Below, one piece after another: positions 38,598 through 47,873 of a stretch of DNA of 64,000 nucleotides. The stretch spans positions 1 to 64,000 of the forward strand of contig NZ_JAHBBH010000012.1 in NCBI RefSeq assembly GCF_019331735.1. Direction: 5' to 3'. The position numbers and the translations under genes were made by a program. Positions within the stretch are counted from its first letter, which is position 1. Every line of letters begins with the position of its first letter. The stretch is from Bifidobacterium miconis. Its GTDB lineage: Bacteria; Actinomycetota; Actinomycetes; Actinomycetales; Bifidobacteriaceae. Below the pieces are notes generated by a model. It made no database searches. It was not told where the DNA came from and saw nothing but the letters and a program-made list of their open reading frames with translations.

Positions 38598-38630
38598 AAA
38601 GGGCTTCCTGCAGATGCAGGAAGCCCTTTT
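38598..38630 (+). terminator. terminator of glgE
   Basis: AAAGGGCTTCCTGCA (38598-38612) and its complement 38615-38629, T4, then CCG. Confidence 0.85.
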
Positions 38631-38716
38631 CCGTCTCTTCGGCTCCTTCCGCCACGCCCGGCCAGTCGCCTCCCCCTCCAACCGATACACTGGAATCACC
38701 GAGGAAAGGACCTCCC

Positions 38717-39046
38717 ATGAAGCATAAGAAAACCATCCTGGCACTGGCATCGGCGGCAGTGCTGATCATCTGGGCGATCTGCGTCTCCACTTTTTTTCAT
38801 GCCCCGCACACTCCCTCTCTGCCGGAGGGATACGTGAACGACGTGGTCTCATCCAAGGGCATCGACAACGTATCGTGGGACGATTTCAGCCAGTATCCGC
38901 ATCAGGACGTGGGTAGCGGCAACTACGTTTATCGATACGACCTGCCCGACGACACCCACCTGCTCATCAGCGGTCCGAATCTTGACGATCCGCCCATGTC
39001 CGTCACTTTCATCGGCACGGACGGCACCGAAATCAAGCTGAAATGA
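38717..39046 (+). CDS. small membrane-anchored or secreted protein, unknown
   Basis: 109 residues. MKHKK start, one hydrophobic segment (about 6-26: TILALASAAVLIIWAICVST), then an extracellular region of about 80 residues with several acidic and aromatic residues and one Cys at the membrane edge. No family recognised. The ATG has AAAGGA 9 nt upstream. It stands alone between the glgE terminator and ppa; 72 bp separate it from ppa, so partial cotranscription is possible. Confidence 0.65.
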   Translation: MKHKKTILALASAAVLIIWAICVSTFFHAPHTPSLPEGYVNDVVSSKGIDNVSWDDFSQYPHQDVGSGNYVYRYDLPDDTHLLISGPNLDDPPMSVTFIGTDGTEIKLK

Positions 39047-39118
39047 CTCGCGCCGCATCCAGCAAACGCGGTATTGTGGTGCATGTCAATATAACTGTCG
39101 ATTCTCAAGGAGAACAAC

Positions 39119-39613
39119 ATGGCAGAAACCTTCAACGTCGTGGTCGAGATTCCGCGCGGTTCCAAGAACAAGTACGAAGTGGATCAGGAGACCGGCCGCG
39201 TCTTCCTCGACCGCGAGCTGTTCACCGCGATGGGCTACCCGGATGACTACGGCTACATCGAGGGCACGCTGGGCGAGGACGGCGATCCGCTGGACGCGCT
39301 CGTGATGGTCAAGAACTCCGTGTTCCCGGGCTGCGTCATCGAGTGCCGCGCCGTCGGCCTGTACCACATGGAGGACGAAGAGGGCGGCGACGACAAGGTG
39401 CTGTGCGTGCCGGCCGACGTCCGCTACGACGGCATCAAGGACGTCAAGGACGTCAACGAGTACCACCTCGCCGAGATCAAGCACTTCTTCGAGCAGTACA
39501 AGGCTCTCGAGCCGGGCAAGGAAGTCAAGCCGGGCGACTACTGGACCGGTGCGGACGTGGCCGAAAAGGAAATCAAGGAAGCGCGCGAGCGTCTCGCCGC
39601 TTCGCAGAAGTGA
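39119..39613 (+). CDS. ppa: inorganic pyrophosphatase (family I)
   Basis: Splits pyrophosphate from biosynthetic reactions. 164 residues with the metal-binding signature EDGDPLDALV (about 58-67), KNKYEVDQETG and YGYIEGTL. The ATG follows AAGGAGAAC. A strong terminator follows, so it is at most the end of a short unit. Confidence 0.96.
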   Translation: MAETFNVVVEIPRGSKNKYEVDQETGRVFLDRELFTAMGYPDDYGYIEGTLGEDGDPLDALVMVKNSVFPGCVIECRAVGLYHMEDEEGGDDKVLCVPADVRYDGIKDVKDVNEYHLAEIKHFFEQYKALEPGKEVKPGDYWTGADVAEKEIKEARERLAASQK

Positions 39614-39662
39614 GCCGCGACTCGATGAATCGCCGTCCGGCGGTTCGCCGATAGCATTCAGG

Positions 39663-39695
39663 GGATTCTTCCGTAGCACGGAAGAATCCTTTTTT
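39663..39695 (+). terminator. terminator of ppa
   Basis: GGATTCTTCCGT-AGC-ACGGAAGAATCC followed by T6. Confidence 0.92.
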
Positions 39696-39758
39696 TATTG
39701 CCTTCAGTCTGTCATCTGAACAACATGTGAAGAGCCCGTCATCCGCAAGGCGACCCGC

Positions 39759-39786
39759 GTACAATAATCGGATGTATATCGATACA
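39759..39786 (+). promoter_or_regulatory. GH2 promoter -10 box with overlapping palindromic operator
   Basis: TACAAT (39759-39764) and 6 nt later ATGTATATCGATACAT (39771-39786), a palindrome covering the expected transcription start. Its right half CGATACATAT is identical to that of the GH27 operator at 61403-61422. Repressor binding would block initiation. Confidence 0.6.
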
Positions 39787-39807
39787 TATAACGAAGGGGT
39801 TCATTCA

Positions 39808-42597
39808 ATGACGCACATCATTCCGCTCGCGCAGACCGAAACCAGCCGTTATCGGGTTCATGACGCGGGAAAAACCGCGACGCTCAACCACGGGCCGGAA
39901 CGCACGGTCGTCGACCTCGCCGACCTCGGCTGGCGATTCACCTGCGGGCACGGCAACGACGACATCCTTGAACCATCCATCGCCGCCGCACCTGACTGCG
40001 ACGATTCGGACGCGGCCGGCTGGGAGCCCGTCACCCTCCCCCACACCTGGAACGCACTCGATACCAACGACGGCGTGCGCGGCAACATGAACCGCACGGT
40101 CGGCTGGTATCGCGCGCATCTACACGTCATTGCCGCCACCACGGACGCTGGCCGGGCCACCGTCATCAAGCCCACAACGATCGCCGCCTCCCCTGACCGC
40201 CGCACATATCTCGAGTTCGACGGCGTGAACTCAATCACCTCGCTGTACGTGAACGGCCGCGCGCTCGCCCCGCTCGGCTCCGATCCGCAGGACACGACCC
40301 GCGACACCGGAGACCCGGCACACCTCGGCGGCTACGCGATGTTCCGCTTCGACCTGACCGACGTGCTGCACGAGGGCGACAACGTGATCGCCGTGCGCGT
40401 CGACAACCGCCGCGACCTGCGCGTCGCCCCGCTGTTCGCCGACTTCAACTTCTACGGCGGCATCTATCGCCCGGCGAGACTCATCCAGACCGCCGACGTG
40501 CATCTCGCGCTCGACGACCACGGCGCGTCCGGACTGCGCGTCGTCACGCCGAACGCGGGTCGCAGCGAGTCGATCGAACGGCCCGAGCACCTCGGCCTGA
40601 CCGAAGTCCATGCGAACGTCGTCAATGATTCCGACCGATTGCGTCGCATGCTCGTGGCCACGTCCATCGTTGACCGGGACGGACGCATCGTGGCCGGCGA
40701 CACGACGAACGTCGAAATCGCACCGCACGCAAGCACGCCCGTCGATCGTGCGGTCGAGATCGTGAATCCCCACCTGTGGGAGCCGATCGACTACTCGCAC
40801 AACGCCGACAACAGCGACATCGCCTACCAGTACAACGTTCGCATGACGCTCATCGATGCGGACGCCGCACCCCACCCCAGCGCAGCCGACACCGGCACGA
40901 CCGACACGCCCACGCTCGACTCGGTCAGCGAGAAGGTCGGCTACCGCTGGTTCCACGTGAGTCAGAACGACGGGTTCTTCATCAACGGCCGGTCGCACCC
41001 GCTGCGCGGCGTCACGCGGCATCAGGACCGCGAGGGGCTCGGCAACGCGCTGCACGACGCGCAACATCTCGAGGATTTCACGCTCATACTCGAGATGGGC
41101 GTGAACTACCTGCGCCTCGCGCACTACCCGCACGCGAACTACTTCTACGACCTGTGCGACGCGAATGGCGTGATCGTGTGGGCGGAGATCCCGTTCATCG
41201 ACTGGGTGGGCGAGGACGAGCGCTTCGCGGACGTGACCAAGGAGCAGCTGGTCGAACTGATCCGCCAGCAGGGCAACCGCCCGTCGATCTGCTTCTGGGG
41301 ACTGCAGAACGAGGTCGGCAACCACAACACCGCGAACCAGTGGATCGCGATGCCGCAGCTGTCGCGCGAATTGAACGATCTCGCGCACGCGGAGGACGCG
41401 ACCCGCTACACCACGCAGGCCGCCGATCAGGACGAGACCGCCAGCGAGCGCGACGACTGGGCGAGCGACATCATCTCGTGGAACATGTATCCCGGCTGGT
41501 ATTCGCAGCCCGGTTTCGGCGCGCTCATCGAGCAGAAGCGTTCGATCGAACGCCGCCCGCTGGGCCTGTCGGAGTACGGCACGGGCGCGAGCGTCGACCA
41601 GCACGAGCTGCATCCGAACGCGCATAAGACGCGTCCGAACAGCTACTGGCAGCCCGAGGAATACCAGTCACTGCAGCACGAGGAGGCGCTGGCGTACATC
41701 AACACACACAACTGGCTGTGGTCGACGTCGCTGTGGAACATGTTCGATTTCGGCGTAGATCACCGGCCGAGCGAGGCGGGACGGTTCGAAATCAACAACA
41801 AGGGTCTTGTGACGTGGAACCGGCGGGTGAAGAAGGACGCGTTCTACCTGCACAAGGCGAACTGGAACCGGCTCGATCCGTTCGTGTACATCGCGTCGCG
41901 GCGGTACACGGCGCGCGCGGAGGGACCGAGCACGGTGCGCGTGTATTCGAATCTCGACCGCGTGTGGCTGCGCGTCGCGCATGACGGCGGCGCGCAGGTC
42001 GCGTACGATGCGGTCGCGCAGGGCAACGGCGTGTTCACCGTGGACGGGCTGCTGGACGAGCCGGGCACGTACACGATCTGGGCGTACGGCGCGTACGACG
42101 ACGGCACTGCCGTCACGACCGGCGCGCACGATGCAGCCGGCGCAACTGACACGCACGATGACGCAGCCGGTGCGCCCGACGACGCGACGGTCTGGGCCGA
42201 TCAGGTGATCTGGACGCGGCTGGCGGACGACGATCGCGTGAACGGCGGGCAGTCGGCCAAGACGCTGATCGACGCGGCCGACAGCGGTGCCGTCGACGGC
42301 GACGCGGCCGGCGCCGACGGCCGTGCGCGCGTCACCGGCACGGTGATCCCGTGGTCGCTGTGGGCCCGCCCGGACAGCGGTTTCGCGCTCGACCGCGAGA
42401 ACCGCCGCATGATCGCCGAGCGTCCGCTGCACGACATCACGCCCGAACAGTGGCGCGCCGCATTCTCCTTCAACGGCTCCGGCACGATCGACTTCTACGC
42501 GACGCTGCCGACCGGCCTGACCCCGGCCGACAAGGCCGTCGTCACCGCGCCGGACGGCACGCAGACCGTGTTCACCGTCGAAGAACACGCCGACTGA
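39808..42597 (+). CDS. GH2 beta-galactosidase
   Basis: Releases terminal beta-galactose. 929 residues, no signal peptide. The sugar-binding domain (TLPHTWNALDTNDG, GWYRAHLHV) is followed by Ig-like domains, then the TIM barrel with LRGVTRHQDREGLGNALHDA, LRLAHYPHANYFYDLCDANG, acid/base Glu in CFWGLQNEVGNHNT and nucleophile Glu in LGLSEYGTGAS. The C-terminal domain has an Ala/Asp-rich insertion (TGAHDAAGATDTHDDAAGA). ATG 39808 has GAAGGGG 9 nt upstream; longer frame starts would precede the operator. It is followed by the GH154 gene 76 bp downstream. Side-chain galactose of plant arabinogalactan is a better guess than lactose from context. Confidence 0.9.
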   Translation: MTHIIPLAQTETSRYRVHDAGKTATLNHGPERTVVDLADLGWRFTCGHGNDDILEPSIAAAPDCDDSDAAGWEPVTLPHTWNALDTNDGVRGNMNRTVGWYRAHLHVIAATTDAGRATVIKPTTIAASPDRRTYLEFDGVNSITSLYVNGRALAPLGSDPQDTTRDTGDPAHLGGYAMFRFDLTDVLHEGDNVIAVRVDNRRDLRVAPLFADFNFYGGIYRPARLIQTADVHLALDDHGASGLRVVTPNAGRSESIERPEHLGLTEVHANVVNDSDRLRRMLVATSIVDRDGRIVAGDTTNVEIAPHASTPVDRAVEIVNPHLWEPIDYSHNADNSDIAYQYNVRMTLIDADAAPHPSAADTGTTDTPTLDSVSEKVGYRWFHVSQNDGFFINGRSHPLRGVTRHQDREGLGNALHDAQHLEDFTLILEMGVNYLRLAHYPHANYFYDLCDANGVIVWAEIPFIDWVGEDERFADVTKEQLVELIRQQGNRPSICFWGLQNEVGNHNTANQWIAMPQLSRELNDLAHAEDATRYTTQAADQDETASERDDWASDIISWNMYPGWYSQPGFGALIEQKRSIERRPLGLSEYGTGASVDQHELHPNAHKTRPNSYWQPEEYQSLQHEEALAYINTHNWLWSTSLWNMFDFGVDHRPSEAGRFEINNKGLVTWNRRVKKDAFYLHKANWNRLDPFVYIASRRYTARAEGPSTVRVYSNLDRVWLRVAHDGGAQVAYDAVAQGNGVFTVDGLLDEPGTYTIWAYGAYDDGTAVTTGAHDAAGATDTHDDAAGAPDDATVWADQVIWTRLADDDRVNGGQSAKTLIDAADSGAVDGDAAGADGRARVTGTVIPWSLWARPDSGFALDRENRRMIAERPLHDITPEQWRAAFSFNGSGTIDFYATLPTGLTPADKAVVTAPDGTQTVFTVEEHAD

Positions 42598-42673
42598 ACA
42601 CGCCGACTGAACGCGGACCGCAGCTCCCATCCACATCATCCGCAACACCATCATCCAGAAATCAGGCATACCA

Positions 42674-44446
42674 ATGAGTCCCCGCCAACTGCGCATCACC
42701 GTCGACGATTTCAGCACCCGCGATCGTGCGTGCGCCGTGCTCAAACGCATCATCGACCCGGTCAAACCGTTCTACTCGCCTTCCGGCGCACGTCTCGACA
42801 TCGGTTCGACCAGCACCTGGTACGAGAACGACACCATTCCCATGGAGGCGTTCTCGCGCGTACTGTGGGGGCTCACCCCGTTCTGGGCCGGCGGCGGCCG
42901 CGACGCCGACTTCGAGCGCATCGTGCGCGACGGCCTGACCGCCGGCACCGACCCGAACCATCCCGACTACTGGCATCCCTGCCACGACTACGACCAGAAG
43001 TTCTGCGAAATGGCGTCGATCGCGTTCGGCATGCTGTTCGCGCCCGCGCAGGTGTGGGATCCGCTCGGCGACGAGGCGAAACGCAACCTCGCCGACTGGC
43101 TCAACGAGATCAACCGTCACCGTTGCCTGTCCAGCAACTGGACGTTCTTCCGCATCATCGCCAACGTGGCGCTGCTCAAGCGTGGCATGCCGTATGATGC
43201 CGCGAAACTCAAGGCCGGAGTCGAGTTCATCAACAGTCTGTACGACCGCGGCGGTTGGTATTCGGACGGCGCGAACGGCGACAAGGACTACTACAATCCG
43301 TTCGTATTGGTGACGTTCGGCGTGCTCTATGCGCTGTTCATGGCCGACGAGGATCCGGACAACGCGCGCCGGTTCCGCGAACGCGCCTACGAGTTCGGCC
43401 GCGACTACATCCACTGGTTCTCGCCCGACGGCCCCGCCCCCGCATTCGGCCGTTCGCAGACCTACCGGTTCGCGCAAGTCGCGTTCTTCTCCGCGTGCGC
43501 TGTCGCCGGCATCGACGTGTTCCCGCTGCCGGTGCTCAAGGGCATCATCGCCCGGCATCTGGCGGATTGGCTGAACCGCCCGATTTTCGACAATGCGGGC
43601 GTACTCACCATCGGCTACGGATACCCGAACCTGCGCATGCAGGAGTCGTACAACGCGCCGGGCTCGCCGTATTGGGGGCTCGAGGCGTTCCTGTTCCTCG
43701 CGCTGCCGGCCGATCACGAGTTCTGGCGGGTGCCGGCCGCGCCGATGCCGCAGCTGGAGCCGCGTCATTACAGTGAGGCGACGCACACGATCGTCCAACG
43801 CGGGTCGGACGGCGACGTGGTGCTGCTGACGCCGGGGCTGGTCGGCGCGGACCGTCGCGCGCACGATATCGACAAGTATTCGAAGTTCGCGTATTCGAGC
43901 GCGTTCGGGTTCTCGGTGGCGCATTCGATGATGAACGTGCGCGAGAACGCGCCCGACAGCATGCTTGCATTCCGCATCGACGGATTCGTGTACTGCAAGG
44001 GCGTCGCCGAGCTGCTGCGCGCGGATTCCCGCGGGTTTGCGATTCGCTGGTCGCCGTGCCGCGGCGTGCGGGTCGAAACGACGGTGGAAGCGACCGAACA
44101 CGGTCACGTGCGCACGCATCGGATCATGTCGGACGTGGACTGCACCGCATACGACTGCGGTTTTGCGGTGAACAACGACGATCTGCGGCGGCCGACGCGG
44201 GCGGTTGGGGGATTGAATGCGCGGTGCGATTGCGACGGGCTGTTCTGCAGCGCCGCCGCGCTGACGGACGGTCCGGACGACCGTGACGGCGCGGACAACG
44301 CGGATCCGCAGCCGAAACCGCTGATCATCGAAGCGGATCCGAACACGAATCTGGTGCATCCGAAAACCGCCATCCCGGCGATCGAATACGTCATCACGGC
44401 AGGAAAGCCGGTCACCGTCCGCACGGCCTTCGACTACCTGCCGTAA
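42674..44446 (+). CDS. DUF2264 / GH154 family protein, putative exo-beta-glucuronidase
   Basis: 590 residues, cytosolic. The N-terminal alpha/alpha-barrel features WYENDTIPMEAFSRVLWGLT, LTPFWAGGG, FCEMASIAFGMLFAP, LSSNWTFFRIIANVALLKRG, GWYSDGANGDKDYYNPFV and FGRSQTYRFAQVAFF identify DUF2264. The family is CAZy GH154, where a Bacteroides member acts on glucuronate of plant arabinogalactan (established for that member). The C-terminal beta domain contains a short Asp-rich insertion. It lies 76 bp after GH2 on the same strand, probably cotranscribed under the same operator, which links galactose and glucuronate removal. Activity is inferred, not proven. Confidence 0.82.
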   Translation: MSPRQLRITVDDFSTRDRACAVLKRIIDPVKPFYSPSGARLDIGSTSTWYENDTIPMEAFSRVLWGLTPFWAGGGRDADFERIVRDGLTAGTDPNHPDYWHPCHDYDQKFCEMASIAFGMLFAPAQVWDPLGDEAKRNLADWLNEINRHRCLSSNWTFFRIIANVALLKRGMPYDAAKLKAGVEFINSLYDRGGWYSDGANGDKDYYNPFVLVTFGVLYALFMADEDPDNARRFRERAYEFGRDYIHWFSPDGPAPAFGRSQTYRFAQVAFFSACAVAGIDVFPLPVLKGIIARHLADWLNRPIFDNAGVLTIGYGYPNLRMQESYNAPGSPYWGLEAFLFLALPADHEFWRVPAAPMPQLEPRHYSEATHTIVQRGSDGDVVLLTPGLVGADRRAHDIDKYSKFAYSSAFGFSVAHSMMNVRENAPDSMLAFRIDGFVYCKGVAELLRADSRGFAIRWSPCRGVRVETTVEATEHGHVRTHRIMSDVDCTAYDCGFAVNNDDLRRPTRAVGGLNARCDCDGLFCSAAALTDGPDDRDGADNADPQPKPLIIEADPNTNLVHPKTAIPAIEYVITAGKPVTVRTAFDYLP

Positions 44447-44501
44447 CGCCATAACGCTCCGATGCGCCGCTGCCGCCGCGGCGCACGTCACGCATCGGGA
44501 T

Positions 44502-45677
44502 TCAGCGGGCGGCCTTGATCTTGCGGGCGAGGTCGGCGTCCCACATGGCACCGGTGGCGCTCATCACCGCGTCGGCACCGGCCGCGCGGTACGCGGCATA
44601 ATCCTCGGGCGAGACCACGCCACCCAAACCGATGATCGTGTAGTCCAGTCCGAGCTTCTCGCGGATCGCGGCCAGACGGGCCACCATGTCGAGGCCGGCG
44701 CGGCGGATCGCACGGCCGCACACGCCGCTGCGGTCGCGGCCCGCGCCCGGCAGCGCCTGTTCGCCGTTCGCGTCGACCAGTCGTGCGGAAATCGTGTTGA
44801 TCGCGGAGAACGCCTGCACCGTGCCACGCTCGGCGGTTTCCTTCACCATGAACTCGAGCGCGGAATCGTCGACGATCGTGCGCTCCGGACCCCAGCCGCC
44901 GGTCACTTCGGTCGGCGGGATGTAGGCGAGCTTGATCGCGAGCGCGCGGTCGCCGATCTCGTTCTTCACGGCCTCGGTGATGCGCCCGACCAGCGCCGGA
45001 TCGTGGCACAGCAGACGGTTGTGGCCCTCGTTCGGGCAGCTCGTGTTCATGACCATCAGGTCGGCGCCGGTTTCGGTGACAAGCCGCGCGGTGGCGACAT
45101 GGTCGGCGATGTAGTCGTCGGTGGTCATGCCTTCCGTACGCGAGCCCTGGAAGCTCGGGATGAGCAGCTGGCCCGGACCTGCGGCGGCGATGGCGCGCTT
45201 CATGTCGGGCTGCCATTCGTCCGGGTCGCGCGAGGGCACGCCGAACGAGTTGGAAATGGAGATCGGCTGCTCGTAGCGGGTGTCGGCGAGCACGCCCTCG
45301 TCGAGTTCGGCACTGCCGGGGATGAGCGAGCCGTCGGCGGATTGCGGATGCACGGCGAGCACGTTCGGGAACGGGTTGCAGCCCCACGCGCGCGAGCGCA
45401 CGGTCTTGTAGGTGGCAAGGTCGAAGCCGGCGCGGAACGCGGCCGTGGTGAACCGCTCGTTGAGCAGCGGGCCGGCGGGGATGCCGAACGGCAGGTTGAC
45501 CTGGTGACCGAGGAAGTCGACGGCCGACTCGTCGGCAACCGCACCGGCGGCGTCCGCACTGGCGGCGGTCCCGTCCGCGTCCGCCGCAAGCGCCGCGGCG
45601 AACGCGCCGAACGGGCCCTTCGCGTAATTGTCGTCGTAGCTCAGGTTCACATCGTAGAACGGTTCGAAATCGCTCAT
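44502..45677 (-). CDS. dihydroorotate dehydrogenase family flavoprotein
   Basis: FMN TIM-barrel enzyme. 391 residues. It has NLPFGIPAGPLLNERF, ISISNSFGVPSRDPDEWQPD, the signature MVMNTSCPNEGHN, IKLAYIPP and YTIIGLGGVVSPEDYAAYRA. An Ala/Asp-rich insertion sits at about 22-50. No pyrimidine genes adjoin it, and the sequence diverges from ordinary PyrD in the active-site loop, so it may be a paralogue with another substrate. ATG 45677 follows GGGAG; longer starts were rejected. Confidence 0.75.
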   Translation of the reverse strand: MSDFEPFYDVNLSYDDNYAKGPFGAFAAALAADADGTAASADAAGAVADESAVDFLGHQVNLPFGIPAGPLLNERFTTAAFRAGFDLATYKTVRSRAWGCNPFPNVLAVHPQSADGSLIPGSAELDEGVLADTRYEQPISISNSFGVPSRDPDEWQPDMKRAIAAAGPGQLLIPSFQGSRTEGMTTDDYIADHVATARLVTETGADLMVMNTSCPNEGHNRLLCHDPALVGRITEAVKNEIGDRALAIKLAYIPPTEVTGGWGPERTIVDDSALEFMVKETAERGTVQAFSAINTISARLVDANGEQALPGAGRDRSGVCGRAIRRAGLDMVARLAAIREKLGLDYTIIGLGGVVSPEDYAAYRAAGADAVMSATGAMWDADLARKIKAAR

Positions 45678-45779
45678 GGCACTCCCAACGTCAGGCAAAC
45701 AGCATGCGGAAAATCGGTCCATTCCACTGTAAGACAAGCCGTCCTCCGCACACGCCCAGACCGGCCGCCGATCACGCGA

Positions 45780-47015
45780 TCATGCCGCGCCGGCCATCGC
45801 CATCGCGAACGAAACAAGCGCAATCAGCACGTTCAGGATCACCAGCGTGAGGAACAGGCCGGACGTCCAGCCCCAGTACGTGCCGGGCGCGGACCGGTTG
45901 ACGCGCACGTACTCGCGCAATCCCCAGCCGTACTTGAGCAGCACCCAGATCAGGCCGCCCACGCCGACGATCACCAAACACACCGCGTACACGACGTTGC
46001 CCGTATCTCCGAACCGGTCGGCGATCGCACTGAACACGCCGCCGATGACCGCATTGTTGAACACGTGCAACACGATCGACCACACCAGCGAATACTCCAT
46101 CGCGACGAACGCGAAGATCAGACCGCACGCGAACGCGAACAAGCCCTGCACCACGTCGTCGTGGAACAGCGCGAACATGAGCGACGAGGTGAGGATCGCG
46201 AAATTCCTGCCGAGCGGCTTGAGCTCCTTCATCACCACTCCGCGGAACACGAGTTCCTCGATGACCGGCCCGATCAGGCCGATGTACAGCCACATGCTCA
46301 CCGTGACGGCCGACTCCTCGATGCCCTCCGACGTGGGTGACGCGAGCGGCGTGTCGAGCGCGGCAAACGCGACCTGGATCACAATGGACACGCCCTGCAC
46401 GCCGACCAGCATCGCGGCGAACGCAAGCAGCCACGCGGGGCGCATCGCGGCATGCGGCTCGCGCGGGTCGCCGGTCCAGAACGCGCGCGTGAGGATCGTG
46501 CGATGACGCATGAGCAGCATGAACGCGAAGCCGACCGCGACGGCCAGAATGTACAGCGCGCCGGTCCATTGCACGGTCTGCCGGGCGATCTCCTGCTCGA
46601 ACTGGGACAGTTCCTGCTCGGAGAACATGCCGGACATAGCTTGCGAACCGTAACGGGACGTGGCGGCGGCGAGGCCGATCACCATGCCCGCGATCAGGCT
46701 TGTGGCGGTGAATATGGCCTGATACGCGAGCGCGAGGCCGGCGACGCGGCCGACGGTTTTGCGCAGGGTGCGGCGGCGGACCGTTTCCGGGTCGACCGGC
46801 GGCTGCGGCGGGTAGGCGTAGGGGTATGGCTGGTACTGCTGATACGACGACTGAGCTTGGTATTGCGGCTGTTGATACTGCGGCTGTTGCGGATACGGCG
46901 GATACGATTGCGGTTGCTGCGACTGCTGGGATTGTGCGGACGGTTGCGACCGCGTCGGCTGCGACGGTGCGCCGGAATCCGGCTGATGCTGGGGCTGAGG
47001 TTCGTTGGTGCTCAT
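45780..47015 (-). CDS. CPBP-family intramembrane metalloprotease
   Basis: 411 residues. A Gln/Pro/Tyr-rich N-terminus (about 1-75; PQQPQYQQPQYQAQSSYQQY) precedes eight or so membrane segments. The CPBP (Abi/Rce1) catalytic motifs are GPVIEELVFRGVV, FALFHDDVVQGLFAF and WSIVLHVFNNAV. The family includes CAAX proteases and bacteriocin-immunity proteins; the substrate here is unknown. The ATG at 47015 lies 7 nt after TAGCCT (leaderless). Divergent to the LuxR regulator. Confidence 0.88.
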   Translation of the reverse strand: MSTNEPQPQHQPDSGAPSQPTRSQPSAQSQQSQQPQSYPPYPQQPQYQQPQYQAQSSYQQYQPYPYAYPPQPPVDPETVRRRTLRKTVGRVAGLALAYQAIFTATSLIAGMVIGLAAATSRYGSQAMSGMFSEQELSQFEQEIARQTVQWTGALYILAVAVGFAFMLLMRHRTILTRAFWTGDPREPHAAMRPAWLLAFAAMLVGVQGVSIVIQVAFAALDTPLASPTSEGIEESAVTVSMWLYIGLIGPVIEELVFRGVVMKELKPLGRNFAILTSSLMFALFHDDVVQGLFAFACGLIFAFVAMEYSLVWSIVLHVFNNAVIGGVFSAIADRFGDTGNVVYAVCLVIVGVGGLIWVLLKYGWGLREYVRVNRSAPGTYWGWTSGLFLTLVILNVLIALVSFAMAMAGAA

Positions 47016-47022
47016 GCCGTTC

Positions 47023-47028
47023 AGGCTA
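47023..47028 (-). promoter_or_regulatory. -10 box TAGCCT of the CPBP gene
   Basis: TAGCCT, 7 nt, ATG 47015. It forms a back-to-back pair with the LuxR promoter 100 bp away. Confidence 0.5.
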
Positions 47029-47128
47029 CCCGTCGTTGCTGAACGAATCGTGACGATATCCACACATGTCTACCAGCGAACGTTCATGACCCGTCCAAGC
47101 AATGACGGCAAGACGAACCCCGAACAAT

Positions 47129-47134
47129 TAGGAT
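47129..47134 (+). promoter_or_regulatory. -10 box TAGGAT of the LuxR regulator, leaderless start
   Basis: TAGGAT, 7 nt (GGGATTC), ATG 47142. The in-frame ATG at 47133 would overlap the -10 box and is rejected. Confidence 0.6.
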
Positions 47135-47141
47135 GGGATTC

Positions 47142-47873
47142 ATGGTCGAAACACAAGGGTCCGCACGCGTGCCGGTGACGGTGGCAGCGGTGGACAACGA
47201 TCGCATGGCGCTGCTGGCATTGAAGGGGATCATGCCGCAGCTGCTGCCGGAATCGAGATGGCTGTGGGGCGTGGAAACCGCGGACGAGGCGGTGCACAGG
47301 ACGCTCGATCCGGATACGCGGCCGCAGGTGCTGTTGGTGGACATGTCGCTTGGAGACGCGACCGGCGTGAGCGTATGCCGTATGATCCGGCAGCGCACCA
47401 ACCGGGTGGCGCTGCTCGCCATCACCGCGTTTCCGACGGACGCGTATGCACGTCGCGCTGCCAAGGCGGGTGCGCAGGGCATCGTATCGAAGGCGGACAT
47501 TCCGCAGTTGGCGAAGGCGCTGCGTACGGTGGCGACCGGCGGAACCTTTGCCCCGCCGCAGTTCGCAGGCATGTTCCGCGCCGCCGATGCGGCGGTCGTC
47601 GTGACGGGAACCGCGGCCGCTTCAACCGTGCCCGAAGCGGCCATCACGCCCGGCACCGAGACCGATGTCGATGCCAACACCGGGAACCGCCCCAAGCTTG
47701 GCGCCAAAGAGTCCGAAACCCTGCATTTGCTGTCGCAGGGCCTCAGCTACGACGAGATCGCCTCGCGTTGGGGCGTGGCCGCTTCGACCGTGCGCACGCA
47801 CGCGCACCGGGCGGTCGACAAGCTCGGCGCCCATTCCCTCGCCCACGCCATCGCGATCTGGTTAAGTCGCTAG
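47142..47873 (+). CDS. NarL/LuxR-family response regulator
   Basis: 243 residues. Receiver domain with DNDR acidic pair, phosphorylated Asp in VLLVDMSLGDATG (about 65) and Lys in GIVSKADI. An Ala/Thr-rich linker joins a C-terminal HTH: ESETLHLLSQGLSYDEIASR and VAASTVRTHAHRAVDKLG. Its 3' end meets the histidine kinase gene, with both stops sharing CTAG (47870-47873). Likely partner of that kinase. Confidence 0.9.
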   Translation: MVETQGSARVPVTVAAVDNDRMALLALKGIMPQLLPESRWLWGVETADEAVHRTLDPDTRPQVLLVDMSLGDATGVSVCRMIRQRTNRVALLAITAFPTDAYARRAAKAGAQGIVSKADIPQLAKALRTVATGGTFAPPQFAGMFRAADAAVVVTGTAAASTVPEAAITPGTETDVDANTGNRPKLGAKESETLHLLSQGLSYDEIASRWGVAASTVRTHAHRAVDKLGAHSLAHAIAIWLSR

